In this document: positions 1-9,600 of the stretch, piece after piece
Position numbering within the stretch: position 1 is the first letter of the stretch
How the letters are laid out: every line of letters begins with the position of its first letter
From: Sphingomonas sp.
Lineage (GTDB): Bacteria; Pseudomonadota; Alphaproteobacteria; Sphingomonadales; Sphingomonadaceae
DNA length: 64,000 bases
Direction of reading: 5' to 3'
NCBI RefSeq assembly: GCF_017304615.1
Contig: NZ_JAFKLZ010000003.1
Location: forward strand, 124,001 to 188,000
Position numbers and translations under genes: made by a program
The notes under the pieces: model-generated
The model's input: only the letters and a program-made list of their open reading frames with translations
The model's database searches: none
What the model was told of the DNA's origin: nothing

Positions 1-2647
1 AGGGCAGGTTGGGAAGCAGCTTTTCCTTCTTCTGTAGCAACAGGGTGCCGTCGAACCCGGCCGACAACACGCCGCCAAGCCCGTCGATGCTGGCGCGGGC
101 GCTGAAGTCGATGCCGCGGGTGCGCCGCGACCCGAAATTGCCGGTCCGCAAGTCGACCAGGGTGATGATGCCGTTGGTCCGCGTGATGCGATCCGGGAAC
201 GCGTTGATATTCGCCAGCAACTGCGGGATGGTGATCGTGCCGATCGTATTATCGACCGCGATCGACCAGTAATCGGCCGACAGACTGATCCGGCTGGTCG
301 GCTGAAGCACCGCGCCGAACGAATACTGCTTCGACTTTTCCGGCCCGAGCGCCAGGTTGCCGCCGCTCAGCGAATCGGGCGTGATCGGCGCGCATCCGCC
401 GGTGCCGACGACGCCCGACGGGCAGGTCGTCGGATCGACCAGCGTGTTGCCGGGGTTGGGCGATTGTGTGACGCCGTTGAATATCTGGTTGAACGACGGC
501 ACGCGGAAGCCCGTATTGTACGATCCGCGGAACAGGATCCAGTCGAACGGCTTGAACTTGGCGGAGACCTTCGGATTGAAGGTCGACCCGAAGCCCGTAT
601 AGTCATCGACGCGACCAGCGACCGTGATGTCGAATCCCTTGACGATCGGGAACAGGATTTCGCCAAAGGCCGCCTTCACGTCGCGGCTCACCTTGCTCAG
701 CGCATTGGCGTTGTCGAATGCCGCGTTGAAGATGTCCGGTGAGGCGGTCGTGGCCGCCGACGATCCGTCGAACTTGTAGCTTTCCCTGCGATAATCGACG
801 CCGAGCGCGACCTGAACCATGCCACCGGGCAGCCGGAACAGTTCGCCCGACACCGACGCGTCGAACTGGCGAGTCTCGTATTTGCCGCTGTAGAGCCGGA
901 CGCCGCGCGCCGATACCGACTCCAGCGCGGCGAGCGCCGCCGGCGTCTGCGTCAGCGAGAACGGGTTGAGGATGCCGCTATTGAACAGGCCGACGATGCC
1001 GGGCGCGGTGGCGCCGGGGGCGGTTGGTGCGCGGCTGTCGGGCTGGCCGGCGAGCGTCGCGCCGGTACCCGACGCGACAGCGGCGGCGTTCGAACTGAAC
1101 GTGCCGCGATAATAATAGCCCGAACCGAGGATCGAACTCGCCCGGCTGGTCGCATAGGATGCGCCGGCGCGGTAATCCCATCCGGCGAACAGCGGACCCT
1201 CGACCCCCAACGCGGCGCGGAACGTCTTGGTGTTGGTGGTGTATTCCCGGTTGCCGCAATCGACGCAACGATAGCGGAACGCGATCGGCTTGCCGTAATT
1301 GGCTGCAACCGCCGGCAGCACCGCGACGATGCTGTTGTAGACAGCGTTATAGGTCGCGGCCGTCAGCGAATTGAGCGGATAGGCGATCGGCAGCGACGTA
1401 TTGTTCGAACTGAACTGGTTGTTCGAGAAAAGCTTGTGCGAGGTCGCGTCGGAGCCGGTGGCTTCCAGATAGATTTCGTTCTTGCCGATCCGCGCTGTCG
1501 CGCGACCGTAATAGGTCAGCGTCTGGATCGGCTGTTGCAGCGTCGCGGCGCGGCCCGTGTCCCACGAACACGCCAGCGCCGCCGACGCGTTCGCCCAAAG
1601 CACCGAATCGTAATTCATGCCGCCGTCGACCGACGAGCAGCCAGCGCCGCCGGGTAGGCGCAGCGGGTTTACGCCGCCCGATGCCGCGGTCGTGGTGCCG
1701 GGGATGAAGAAACCGGGATTCGTCAACAGCGACGTGGCGCCGCTGGTCCCGCCCAGCAACGTGCCGGTCTGGGTAATGCCGACCCCCGCCGCGGTGGGAT
1801 TGATCGGGAAAGCGGTCGCGATCGGGGTGCCGCGGGTGTCGATCGACAGGCCGCGATTGGGCTGGTTGCCATTTACGAAGTCACGGTTGCTCCCGAACAG
1901 CGCCTTGTTCCAGCTCTTGCTGACCGAGCCCATGATGTTGAAGCCCTGCTCGTCGAGCTTGCCGAAGCCAACCGTGCCCGACAGGCGGTAAATCTGCGCA
2001 TCGCCCGCTTCCGGCGTGTCGACGAACCCGGCGACGTCGATGCCGCGGAAGTCGGTCTTGGTGATGAAGTTGATCACGCCGCCGATCGCGTCGGTGCCGT
2101 AGATCGCCGAGGCACCGTCTTTCAGGATTTCGATGCGGTCGATCGCGGCGAACGGGATCTGGTTGACGTCGACCGCCGACCCCTGGAGGCCGTGCGCCGC
2201 GATGCGACGGCCGTTCAACAGCACCAGTGTCGACGCGCTGCCCTGGCCGCGCAGATTAGCCGCGGACAAGCCGTTGGTGCCGCGCGCCGCACCGGTGACG
2301 ACGTCGGAGTTCGACGCCAAATTGTCCGCGCCGTTGCCGTTGTTCGCCAGGAACGAGATCAGCTGCTCCGGATTGCTGATGCCTTCGCGGCTCAGATCCT
2401 TGTTGGTGATGATCGTCAGCGGCAGCGCCGAATTGTTCGGATCCTGCTTGAGGCGTGAACCCGTGACGAGGATGTCCTTGCCCGCATTGTCGTCGGTTGG
2501 CGTCTCCGCGCCTGTGGGCGTCGCGGCGGACGCGGTGGTCTGGTCGCTGCCAGCGGTTTGCGCGACAGCAGCTCCCGGGAGCGCGCACAAGGCAGCGAAC
2601 GCCGTGCCGGACGCCAGAACAAGACGAAGCGAGGCTGAACCCATCAT
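1..2647 (-). CDS. TonB-dependent receptor (3' end cut by window edge)
   Basis: This outer-membrane, TonB-energised receptor is open from two adjacent ATG codons (2647 and 2644) to the window edge without a stop, so about 880 residues are visible and the C-terminal barrel strands are missing. The N-terminus has a signal peptide ending near AVAQ. A TonB-box-like stretch DILVTGSRL follows, then a plug domain with VLLNGRR, IDRIEILKDGASAIYGTDAI and GGVINFITK, all hallmark plug motifs. The rest is a beta-barrel rich in aromatic and Asn/Gly residues. The substrate cannot be read from the sequence. The neighbouring AmpG-like permease and peptidases make peptide or muropeptide uptake possible, but this is inference. 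Family assignment is secure. Confidence 0.95.
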   Translation of the reverse strand, partial: MMGSASLRLVLASGTAFAALCALPGAAVAQTAGSDQTTASAATPTGAETPTDDNAGKDILVTGSRLKQDPNNSALPLTIITNKDLSREGISNPEQLISFLANNGNGADNLASNSDVVTGAARGTNGLSAANLRGQGSASTLVLLNGRRIAAHGLQGSAVDVNQIPFAAIDRIEILKDGASAIYGTDAIGGVINFITKTDFRGIDVAGFVDTPEAGDAQIYRLSGTVGFGKLDEQGFNIMGSVSKSWNKALFGSNRDFVNGNQPNRGLSIDTRGTPIATAFPINPTAAGVGITQTGTLLGGTSGATSLLTNPGFFIPGTTTAASGGVNPLRLPGGAGCSSVDGGMNYDSVLWANASAALACSWDTGRAATLQQPIQTLTYYGRATARIGKNEIYLEATGSDATSHKLFSNNQFSSNNTSLPIAYPLNSLTAATYNAVYNSIVAVLPAVAANYGKPIAFRYRCVDCGNREYTTNTKTFRAALGVEGPLFAGWDYRAGASYATSRASSILGSGYYYRGTFSSNAAAVASGTGATLAGQPDSRAPTAPGATAPGIVGLFNSGILNPFSLTQTPAALAALESVSARGVRLYSGKYETRQFDASVSGELFRLPGGMVQVALGVDYRRESYKFDGSSAATTASPDIFNAAFDNANALSKVSRDVKAAFGEILFPIVKGFDITVAGRVDDYTGFGSTFNPKVSAKFKPFDWILFRGSYNTGFRVPSFNQIFNGVTQSPNPGNTLVDPTTCPSGVVGTGGCAPITPDSLSGGNLALGPEKSKQYSFGAVLQPTSRISLSADYWSIAVDNTIGTITIPQLLANINAFPDRITRTNGIITLVDLRTGNFGSRRTRGIDFSARASIDGLGGVLSAGFDGTLLLQKKEKLLPNLP

Positions 2648-2861
2648 AACGAAAATCCCCCTGTCACGCCGTTCCCGCGGCGGTTCATGGGCATATTAAG
2701 CAACAAAACTGCCATAATGCGCCACCCCTTTTTTCGACACGCCATGGTCAAGGCGCATTTCGTGAGCGACGCGGCCAAATCGTTGCTCGCTTGCAACATC
2801 ACCGCCATTGACGCGGACGCGCCGGCGGGGGAGCGTGGGCAGCAATGAAGAAGGGGCGCGC

Positions 2862-2903
2862 ATGAAACCGACCATCGACCGACTCGCGAGCCGCGACGCT
2901 TGA
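2862..2903 (+). other. Possible 13-codon leader ORF upstream of the AmpG-like permease
   Basis: An ATG at 2862 preceded by a purine-rich GAAGAAGG opens a 13-codon frame (MKPTIDRLASRDA). Its TGA stop (2901-2903) overlaps the TTG start of the downstream permease at 2900. The arrangement looks like translational coupling through a leader peptide, or the remnant of a lost upstream gene. No similarity is recognised. The 2648-2861 stretch upstream, shared with the divergent receptor gene, shows no other convincing gene. Confidence 0.3.
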
Positions 2904-4435
2904 GCGATATGGCGATCGATTCCGCCCCGGCGCCCGTGCCGCGCGACTGGCGGCGGCTGGCGCTCTACCTGCTGCTCGGCTTTTCGGCGGGGTTGCCCTT
3001 CTACATGTTCAACGCCGTGCTGTTGCTGCGGCTGGCGAAGCATGGCGTCGACATCGTCACGGTCGGATTCTTCGCCTGGGTCGCGTTGCTGCCGACCTTC
3101 AAGTTCGCCTGGGCGCCGCTGCTCGACAAATATGACGTGCCGGGGTTCGGGCGATTCTGGGGCAAGCGGCGCGGATGGATCATGCTCGCGCAGCTTGGGA
3201 TTTTCCTGGCAACCGTCGCGATGGCGCTGACTTCGTCGGACAAGAACCTGGCGGTGACGGCGCTGTTCGCGGTGCTGCTCGCGTTCTGGACGACGACGCT
3301 GGAGGTCGCCGCCGATGCCTGGCGGATCGAACTCGCGCCGACCGCCGAGCAGCAGGGGCCTATGGTCGCCGCGAACCTGTGGGGCTATCGCAGCGCGATG
3401 GTCGCGGCGGGGAGCGGGGCGATCTACATCGCGGCCAAGAGCGACTGGACGATCGCTTACTTGGTCATCGCCGCGGCGGCGTTCCTGCCGTTTCCGATCC
3501 TGGCCTTGACCCGGCCCGATGCCGAACATGGCGGCGGGCGCGGAACGGCGCTCCTCACCGGCACGATTGCGAGCCTCGTGGTGCTGGCGGTGACCGGGGT
3601 CGCCACCGCCATCGTCGGCTGGCTGTTGCTCAAGGCGCTGGGATCGGTCGGCCTCGATAATCCCGATGTCGTCAAATATTGGGTGTTCGCAGTCGCGTTG
3701 CTGCCGTTCATCGCGCTGGGCGTGGCGGTGCCGTGGCTCAAGGAATTGCCGCCGACCGCGTCGCTCCGTCGCTCGGCCGCGCTAGGGCCGTATGTCGATG
3801 TCGCGTGGCGCTTCGGTTACGTAATCATCCCGATCCTGCTGTTCGTATCGGTCTATCGGATGGGCGACGTGATGGCGTTGACGCTGTCGCATCCGCTGTT
3901 CAATTCGCTTGGCTATAGCCTGGAGGCGATCGCGTTTTCCGACGGCGCGGTGGCGCTGTTTTCGAGCATGCTCGGCGTCGCGCTCGGCGGCTGGCTCGCG
4001 GCGAAGGCGCCGATGGGCTGGGCGTTGGCGATCGGCGCGGTCATGTCGGCGCTGTCGAACTGGATCTTCGCCTGGCTCGCGCATCAGGCGCCGGGCGGGC
4101 CGGTCTGGTTTCATATCGGATCGATGGCGGTAACGGCAGGGGATTTCGATCTCTACCTGTCGATGGCGATCGATCAGTTCGGGCATGGGTTCGAAGGCGC
4201 GGTGTTCGTGGTGTACCTCTCGTTGCTGGTGAACCCGCGCTTCCCCGGCGCGCAATATGCGTTGCTGTCGGGACTCGCCTTCCTGATCCCGCGCTTGCTC
4301 GCCGGGCTGTCGGGGGTGTTCCAGAAGGCGATCGGGTACGACGGTTTCTTCATCATGGCGGGCGCGATGAGCTTGGCGGCGATCGTGTTCCTGCCCTTCA
4401 TCGTCCGCGCCCAGCCGCGGCCTGACGACGCATGA
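2900..4435 (+). CDS. AmpG-like MFS permease
   Basis: A multi-pass inner-membrane protein of about 511 residues with 12 or more hydrophobic segments. The N-terminal LLGFSAGLPFYMFN and TFKFAWAPLLDKYDVP match the conserved first loop of AmpG-type transporters, which import anhydro-muropeptides from the periplasm in Gram-negative bacteria. The start could be TTG 2900, overlapping a short upstream ORF, or ATG 2909. The stop overlaps the ATG of the following serine hydrolase (ATGA), so the two are co-translated. The MFS family is clear. Muropeptide as substrate is inferred from AmpG resemblance and peptidase neighbours. Confidence 0.85.
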   Translation: MSDMAIDSAPAPVPRDWRRLALYLLLGFSAGLPFYMFNAVLLLRLAKHGVDIVTVGFFAWVALLPTFKFAWAPLLDKYDVPGFGRFWGKRRGWIMLAQLGIFLATVAMALTSSDKNLAVTALFAVLLAFWTTTLEVAADAWRIELAPTAEQQGPMVAANLWGYRSAMVAAGSGAIYIAAKSDWTIAYLVIAAAAFLPFPILALTRPDAEHGGGRGTALLTGTIASLVVLAVTGVATAIVGWLLLKALGSVGLDNPDVVKYWVFAVALLPFIALGVAVPWLKELPPTASLRRSAALGPYVDVAWRFGYVIIPILLFVSVYRMGDVMALTLSHPLFNSLGYSLEAIAFSDGAVALFSSMLGVALGGWLAAKAPMGWALAIGAVMSALSNWIFAWLAHQAPGGPVWFHIGSMAVTAGDFDLYLSMAIDQFGHGFEGAVFVVYLSLLVNPRFPGAQYALLSGLAFLIPRLLAGLSGVFQKAIGYDGFFIMAGAMSLAAIVFLPFIVRAQPRPDDA

Positions 4436-5442
4436 TCGATATCGACGCCGCCTTCGCGCCCGCTGCGGCCTATGTCGCGGATGGGCGAATACCCGGCGCG
4501 ACGCTCGGCGTGGTGACGGCGAGCGGCGAGCGCGCGGTGCGGTTCGCGGGGCATGCCGCGCTCGTGCCCGAACGCGAGGTGTTGACCGAGCATCACTGGT
4601 TCGACCTCGCCTCGGTGTCGAAGGTCATCGCGGCGACGACAATGATCCTGATGCTGGCGGACGAGGGGAGGCTCGACCTCGACGCGCCGCTGACGACCGC
4701 GATCCCCGACCTGCGCCAATACGACGTCGCCAACGCGGCCGAGCGGCGGTTGACGTTCCGCGATTGCCTGGCGCACCGCACCTTCCTGCCTGCGGTCGAG
4801 CCGATCTACACCTATGGCGACGACCCCAACCGGCTCCGCGCGTTCGTCCTGCAGCGCGAATGGAAGCATGGCCCGCCGGTCTATTCGGACATCAACTTCA
4901 TCCTGCTCGGCATCGCGATCGAGCGAATCACCGGACAGCCGCTCTCGGCCTGGCCGCTGGGGGAGGGGCTGAGCTACGGGCCTCCGCCCGGCCCGGCGGT
5001 CGCGACGGAGTTCTGCCACTGGCGCGGGCGGATGCTCAAGGGCGAGGTGCACGACGAGAATTGCTCGGCGCTGGGCGGTACGGCGGGGCACGCCGGGCTG
5101 TTCGGAACGGTTGCTGGGGTACTCGATTTCGCTGAGGCGTTTCTCAACGGCAGCAGCGTATCGTCGGCGATGATACACGCGATCTGTACACCCCAATTCG
5201 AACATCGCACCTGCGGGTGGGACAGCCGCTATCCGGGCTGGCCTGGCGGGGACGCCTGTTCGCCGGGAACGATCGGGCATACCGGGTTCACTGGCACCGG
5301 GCTGTGGGTCGATTTCGATCGCGGCGTGGCGTGGACGCTTCTCACCAACCGCGTCCATCCGACCCGGCACAGCGAAGCCGCGGCCAGCATCTTCGCCTTG
5401 CGCCCCGCAATCGGCGACGCGGTGATCGCAGCCGTCAGCTAG
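4432..5442 (+). CDS. Serine hydrolase, beta-lactamase/penicillin-binding class C-like
   Basis: A 336-residue protein of the class C beta-lactamase, DD-peptidase and esterase fold. The nucleophile motif SVSK (Ser61-Lys64) is present, followed by the Tyr motif YSD in PPVYSDINFILLG and a C-terminal HTG (GHTGFTGTG). No signal peptide is apparent, so it probably acts in the cytoplasm. This fits a partner of the AmpG-like permease, whose stop codon it overlaps. Its TAG stop shares the palindrome CTAG with the stop of the convergent oxygenase gene. The exact substrate (muropeptide, ester or beta-lactam) is not determinable. Confidence 0.85.
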   Translation: MIDIDAAFAPAAAYVADGRIPGATLGVVTASGERAVRFAGHAALVPEREVLTEHHWFDLASVSKVIAATTMILMLADEGRLDLDAPLTTAIPDLRQYDVANAAERRLTFRDCLAHRTFLPAVEPIYTYGDDPNRLRAFVLQREWKHGPPVYSDINFILLGIAIERITGQPLSAWPLGEGLSYGPPPGPAVATEFCHWRGRMLKGEVHDENCSALGGTAGHAGLFGTVAGVLDFAEAFLNGSSVSSAMIHAICTPQFEHRTCGWDSRYPGWPGGDACSPGTIGHTGFTGTGLWVDFDRGVAWTLLTNRVHPTRHSEAAASIFALRPAIGDAVIAAVS

Positions 5443-6263
5443 ACGTAGTGCGGCTCGGGCCGCTCGAAGAGTTGCTCGTAATGCACCAGCGACGGCGTCG
5501 TCGGGATCGGCACCGGTTGGCCGTCACGAAACGCCCATTCGCCACGGTCGCAATCCTCGGCCCGGACATAGCCGTTGATGTAGAGCCGCCGCAGGTGATC
5601 CGACGAATTGAGCCCCGAGGCATGGACCAGATACGGATTCCACATCGCCACGTCGCCGGGTTCGAGGACCAGGTCGACCTGGCTCGCCGGGTCGATCCCG
5701 GCCGCTTCCAGCGCGGCGTCCTGCGGCGCGCGGCCCAGAACTTCGGTCGTGGTGTCGAGATCGACCGGCCCCTGCGTATGGCTCCCCGGAATGAAGCGCA
5801 TGCCCCCGGTGTGCGGGTTGTGCGGATCGATCGCCAGGCCGGTCTGGACGTAGGAGCTGGCCAGGTTGCGATACGCCTCGGCCGGGCGGCGGAAGCGCGA
5901 ATCCTGGTGCCACGCGAAATCGCCACGGCTGTGTGGCAGCTTCCAGTGGAGCTGGTTGATGATCTGCTTCAGGTCGCCGCCGATCAGCGGCTTCAGAATC
6001 TGGGCAAAGCGGGGGTCGGTGCGCGTTTCGTCGAGCACGCGCTGGTGATAGGACGGCCATTGCGCCATCGGCACGTGCGGCTGGCCGTTCTCTCCCGAGA
6101 CGACGTTGTAGAACAAGTTGCCATGGCGAAAGCTGCGTCCATGGGCGACGCCTTCAGCATAGATCTGGTCCATCGCCGCGCCGATCCGCGCGACCTCGTC
6201 CGGGGCGAACACGCCGCGCACGATGGCGTAGCCCTTGTCGCGATACTCGTTAACGTAATCCAT
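5439..6263 (-). CDS. Phytanoyl-CoA dioxygenase (PhyH) family Fe(II)/2-oxoglutarate oxygenase
   Basis: A 274-residue double-stranded beta-helix oxygenase. The iron-binding HxD appears as WHQD (His119, Asp121) and the distal histidine as VHASGLNSS (about His214), followed by an Arg-rich LRRLYINGY that would bind 2-oxoglutarate. The length is normal for the family. It lies 10 bp downstream of dacB on the same strand, so it is probably co-transcribed. The substrate is unknown. Members hydroxylate lipids, amino acids or natural products, and nothing here narrows that. Confidence 0.88.
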   Translation of the reverse strand: MDYVNEYRDKGYAIVRGVFAPDEVARIGAAMDQIYAEGVAHGRSFRHGNLFYNVVSGENGQPHVPMAQWPSYHQRVLDETRTDPRFAQILKPLIGGDLKQIINQLHWKLPHSRGDFAWHQDSRFRRPAEAYRNLASSYVQTGLAIDPHNPHTGGMRFIPGSHTQGPVDLDTTTEVLGRAPQDAALEAAGIDPASQVDLVLEPGDVAMWNPYLVHASGLNSSDHLRRLYINGYVRAEDCDRGEWAFRDGQPVPIPTTPSLVHYEQLFERPEPHYV

Positions 6264-6273
6264 GCTGACCTAT

Positions 6274-7698
6274 TTAGTTACCCGCCGCGATCAGGACCAG
6301 AGCCGCATCCATCGCCCTGGTCGCGCTGGTCCCATCCGGAATGTCGTTGGCATAGATCGAGAATGTTAAGGTTCGACCACTCGCCGCGATCATATAGCCC
6401 GACAGCGCCGAGGTGGCGTTGAGGCTGCCGGTCTTGGCGAACAGTTTCCGGTCGAGGATCGTGCCCGCGAACCGCTTCGCCAGCGTGCCGTCGACCCCGC
6501 CCACCGGCAGGCTCGCCCGCCAGGCCGCGCCCCAGGGTTGCGCCGCGATCCAGCGCAACAGGCCGACGCTCGCGCGCGGCGCGACGCGGTTGTAGCTCGA
6601 CATGCCGGAGCCGTCGGAGAAATCGAACGCGGTCCGCGCCACCCCCGCCTTGGCCAGCATCGCCCGGACCGCGACTTGCCCGTCCGCGATCGATCCGCTC
6701 CCGTTCACCAGCGCGACGCGGCGCAGGAACAGTTCGGCATGGAGGTTCTGGCTGACCTTGTTGGTGATCACGACATCGTCGGCGAGCGGCGGCGGCGTAA
6801 GCTTGGCGAGGACCGGTTCGACCGGCGGCCGCGCGGGTGGCGCTGCGCCGCGGATCGCCGGGTCGTCGGCCGATGTCAGCGCGCGGTGGCGTACGTCGAT
6901 CTTGCCCGTGACCTTGACGCCGCGCGCGTTGAGCATTTCGCCCAAGCGCCACGCCGCGTAGCGCGCCGGATCGTCGATCCCGACGCGCAGCCGCTCGGGT
7001 CTGGCGCCGGCGCCGATCGTGCCGGTCAGCCGCAGGACGTACTCGTTGGGGTCGCGATCGAACCCGATATTGCTCTTCGTCCCCGGCACGACGGTGATGC
7101 GATTGTCGACGGTGTAATAGGCCGGAAGGCTCACCCTCCCGTCCGCCGTCACCGTCACGACCATTTCGTTGTCGTCCAGCGTCAGCGCCGAAATGCCCGT
7201 CCCCGACCGCGTCGGGATGTTGTTCCAGCTCATCCCCGGGCTCCAGCGCTCGTCGGGGAACAACGTGTCGTCGCCGGTGATATTGCCGACCATCCGCGTC
7301 TTGGCCGCGATCGCGTCGGCGAGCGTGGCGAGGCAGTCCGTGACGCAATCGTCCGCGCTCGACAGCCGCGCGTCGCCATTGCCGATCAGCACGACGTCGC
7401 GCCCCTCCAGCCGCACTGCCGCGCCGCCGGTAGTGTCGGGGCCGATCATGTCGGGAAGCGTCGCATAGGCTGCGGCGGTGGTGAACATCTTGGTGTTCGA
7501 CGCCGGGATGAAGCGCTGGTCGGGATTGATCGCGATGACCTCGCGGCCCTGCGCGTCGACCACCAGCAGCCCGAACCGCGTGCCTGCCGCCGCCTGCGCC
7601 AGCGCGGCATCGACTCGGCTCCGCAGCCCCGCATCCTGCGCGGGCGCCGGTAGCGCGACGACCAGCGCGAGGACGGTAGTGAAAACCCCTTTCAGCAT
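6274..7698 (-). CDS. dacB: D-alanyl-D-alanine carboxypeptidase/endopeptidase (PBP4 type)
   Basis: A periplasmic murein hydrolase of 474 residues. The start at 7698 (MLKGVFTTVL) is chosen because it gives a clear signal peptide ending APAQD, although the frame stays open far upstream by GC bias. The S13/PBP4 active-site set is complete: SNTK (Ser67-Lys70), a SxN-type motif in SDGSGMSSYN, and KTG in FAKTGSLN near the C-terminus. The large insert domain between motifs is typical of PBP4. It cleaves terminal D-Ala or D-Ala-mDAP bonds. It is divergent from the amidohydrolase gene across a gap of only about 45 bp, which must hold both promoters. Confidence 0.93.
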   Translation of the reverse strand: MLKGVFTTVLALVVALPAPAQDAGLRSRVDAALAQAAAGTRFGLLVVDAQGREVIAINPDQRFIPASNTKMFTTAAAYATLPDMIGPDTTGGAAVRLEGRDVVLIGNGDARLSSADDCVTDCLATLADAIAAKTRMVGNITGDDTLFPDERWSPGMSWNNIPTRSGTGISALTLDDNEMVVTVTADGRVSLPAYYTVDNRITVVPGTKSNIGFDRDPNEYVLRLTGTIGAGARPERLRVGIDDPARYAAWRLGEMLNARGVKVTGKIDVRHRALTSADDPAIRGAAPPARPPVEPVLAKLTPPPLADDVVITNKVSQNLHAELFLRRVALVNGSGSIADGQVAVRAMLAKAGVARTAFDFSDGSGMSSYNRVAPRASVGLLRWIAAQPWGAAWRASLPVGGVDGTLAKRFAGTILDRKLFAKTGSLNATSALSGYMIAASGRTLTFSIYANDIPDGTSATRAMDAALVLIAAGN

Positions 7699-7743
7699 GG
7701 CGGGCGAGGGTAAGGGTTGTGCTTCGGCGCGCAAGTCGTGAAA

Positions 7744-9600
7744 ATGCCGCGCGTGAGCCTGATCCGCCGCCTTGCCACGATCCTCGCCGTCGCGCTGGGG
7801 ATGAGCGCCGCGTCGGCGGAAATTCCGCGCGCGACGCTGATCCACAATGCCCGCGTATTCGACGGCACCGGCGCGCCGGCGGTGGTCGAGGACGTGCTGA
7901 TCGAGGGCGACCGGATCGTCGCGGTCGGCCGCAACGTGAAGCGCCCGCACGGCACGCGCGTGATCGACGGGCGCGGAATGACGCTGATACCGGGGCTCCA
8001 CGATCTCCACACGCATTTGCGCGCGCCGGCGTTCGACGCGCCCGACGATTTTGGCAAGGCCTATGCCGCTTATCTGCTCGCGGGCGTGACGACGGTGAAC
8101 GATTATTCGCTGTCGGGTGAGATGATCGCGCCTGTTCGCGACATGACGAAGCCGGGGGGCATCGCCGCGCCCCATCTGGAACTGGCGGTGCGGATCGGCG
8201 TGCCGGGCGGGCATGGGACCGAGTTCGGCTGGGGCGATTTCTTCACGCTGCAGGTCTCGACGCCGCGCTCCGCACACCTCGCGATGAAGAAGGCGCTCGC
8301 CTACCGGCCCGACGTCATCAAGGTTTTCGCCGACGGCTGGCGCTATGGCCGCGATCCCGATCTCAACAGCATCAACGAAGATACGCTGGCAGCGATCGTT
8401 GCGGATGCCCACGCGGCCGGCATTCCGGTCATTACGCACACGGTGACATTGCGCGAGGCGAAGATCGCCGCGCTGGCCGGGGTAGATTCGGTCGGCCACG
8501 GCGTCGGCGACGCGCCGGTTGATGCCGAACTGATCGACCTGATGAAGAAGAATCGGATGGCCTATATCGCGACGCTCGCGACCTACGAGCCGCAGGAAAA
8601 CCGCACGTTCATGCCCGGCGAATGGGCGAGCATGCGCCCCGCCGAACGCGCGCGCGAAGAAGCGCGGATGGCCAAGCCGCTGGAGACGATCGCGGCGTAC
8701 GACAGCAAGCGCTGGGCGATCATGCAGGGCAATATCCGCGCGCTGAAGGCGGCGGGGATCCGCATCGGAATCGGCACAGACGCCGGGATCACGGGCACGT
8801 ATCACGGCAGCTCCACGATCCGCGAGATTCGCTGGCTGACGCAGCTGGGCTTCACGCCCGCCGAGGCATTGGTCGCGGCGACCAGCACCAGCGCAGGGAT
8901 CATGGGCCTCGACAAGGTCGAAGGCACGATCAAGCCCGGCATGCGCGCCGACCTGGTGCTGGTTGCGGGCAAGCCCGACGAGAAGATCGAGGATCTCTAC
9001 AACGTCCGCCATGTATGGGTCGCGGGGCGCCATCAGGACCTGATCGCTTTGCGCAAGCTCGCCGACGGCCCGACGCCGACACCGATGCCAGTGACGAAGA
9101 TGGCTGGCCCGATCGACACCGGCGCGCGCAGCGACGGGCGCACCGACCTCGACACCTTGCCGGTGGAAAGCAGCGAAAGCGGCACTGATGCGAGCAAGAT
9201 TCTGTTCGCGCGGCCGGTCGATCCACGGTCGGGCAGGAAGCTGATGCTGACCGCGCGGATGGGCGCCCGCGCCAAGCCGTTCGCACAGTTGATCGTGCCG
9301 CTGACGAAGGGCGCGGTGACGCTGGCGGATGCGAGCGCGTTCACCGGCGTTGCGTTCGATGCCCGCGGATCGGGGCGCTATTCGCTGGCGTTCGACACTT
9401 ACGGCGTCCAGCCCGACGACTGGTTCCACGCGAATTTCGAAGCGGGCGAGAGCGTGCAGGAAGTCCGCGTGCCGTTCAGCGCCTTGCAGGGGCAGGGGGC
9501 ATTCGATCCGAAATCGCTGCGGTCACTGATGATCCGGCTGCATGGCGATCCTGGCGCGACGACTTGGCTCGAGATCGGGAATCTGCGCTTCTATCGCTGA
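7744..9600 (+). CDS. Secreted amidohydrolase with C-terminal CIA30-like domain
   Basis: A metal-dependent hydrolase of the amidohydrolase superfamily, exported by the signal peptide MPRVSLIRR...SAASA. ATG 7744 is preferred over in-frame TTG 7717 and GTG 7738 because it begins that signal. Metal ligands are visible: HTH in GLHDLHTHL (His89, His91), the Lys region VIKVFADG, His in VITHTVT and GHGVG, and Asp in IGTDAG. This pattern fits Xaa-Pro-dipeptidase-like enzymes. After about residue 440 the chain continues about 150 residues into a beta-rich segment (ARGSGRYSLAF ... SLMIRLHG ... LEIGNLRFY) resembling CIA30 or galactose-binding-like domains. The stop overlaps the convergent symporter gene by about 10 bp. 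Substrate unknown. Confidence 0.85.
   Translation: MPRVSLIRRLATILAVALGMSAASAEIPRATLIHNARVFDGTGAPAVVEDVLIEGDRIVAVGRNVKRPHGTRVIDGRGMTLIPGLHDLHTHLRAPAFDAPDDFGKAYAAYLLAGVTTVNDYSLSGEMIAPVRDMTKPGGIAAPHLELAVRIGVPGGHGTEFGWGDFFTLQVSTPRSAHLAMKKALAYRPDVIKVFADGWRYGRDPDLNSINEDTLAAIVADAHAAGIPVITHTVTLREAKIAALAGVDSVGHGVGDAPVDAELIDLMKKNRMAYIATLATYEPQENRTFMPGEWASMRPAERAREEARMAKPLETIAAYDSKRWAIMQGNIRALKAAGIRIGIGTDAGITGTYHGSSTIREIRWLTQLGFTPAEALVAATSTSAGIMGLDKVEGTIKPGMRADLVLVAGKPDEKIEDLYNVRHVWVAGRHQDLIALRKLADGPTPTPMPVTKMAGPIDTGARSDGRTDLDTLPVESSESGTDASKILFARPVDPRSGRKLMLTARMGARAKPFAQLIVPLTKGAVTLADASAFTGVAFDARGSGRYSLAFDTYGVQPDDWFHANFEAGESVQEVRVPFSALQGQGAFDPKSLRSLMIRLHGDPGATTWLEIGNLRFYR

Noticed and set aside
2744-2848. 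34-codon frame in the receptor-permease gap
   Set aside because: No convincing ribosome site or recognisable sequence.
4174-5370. 398-codon minus-strand frame opposite the permease and serine hydrolase
   Set aside because: Arg/Pro-rich antisense shadow of genes with clear motifs; no ribosome site or family.
6274-9429. Very long minus-strand frame covering dacB and the opposite side of the amidohydrolase gene
   Set aside because: Upstream of 7698 the frame is only the antisense of the amidohydrolase. The signal peptide fixes the dacB start at 7698.
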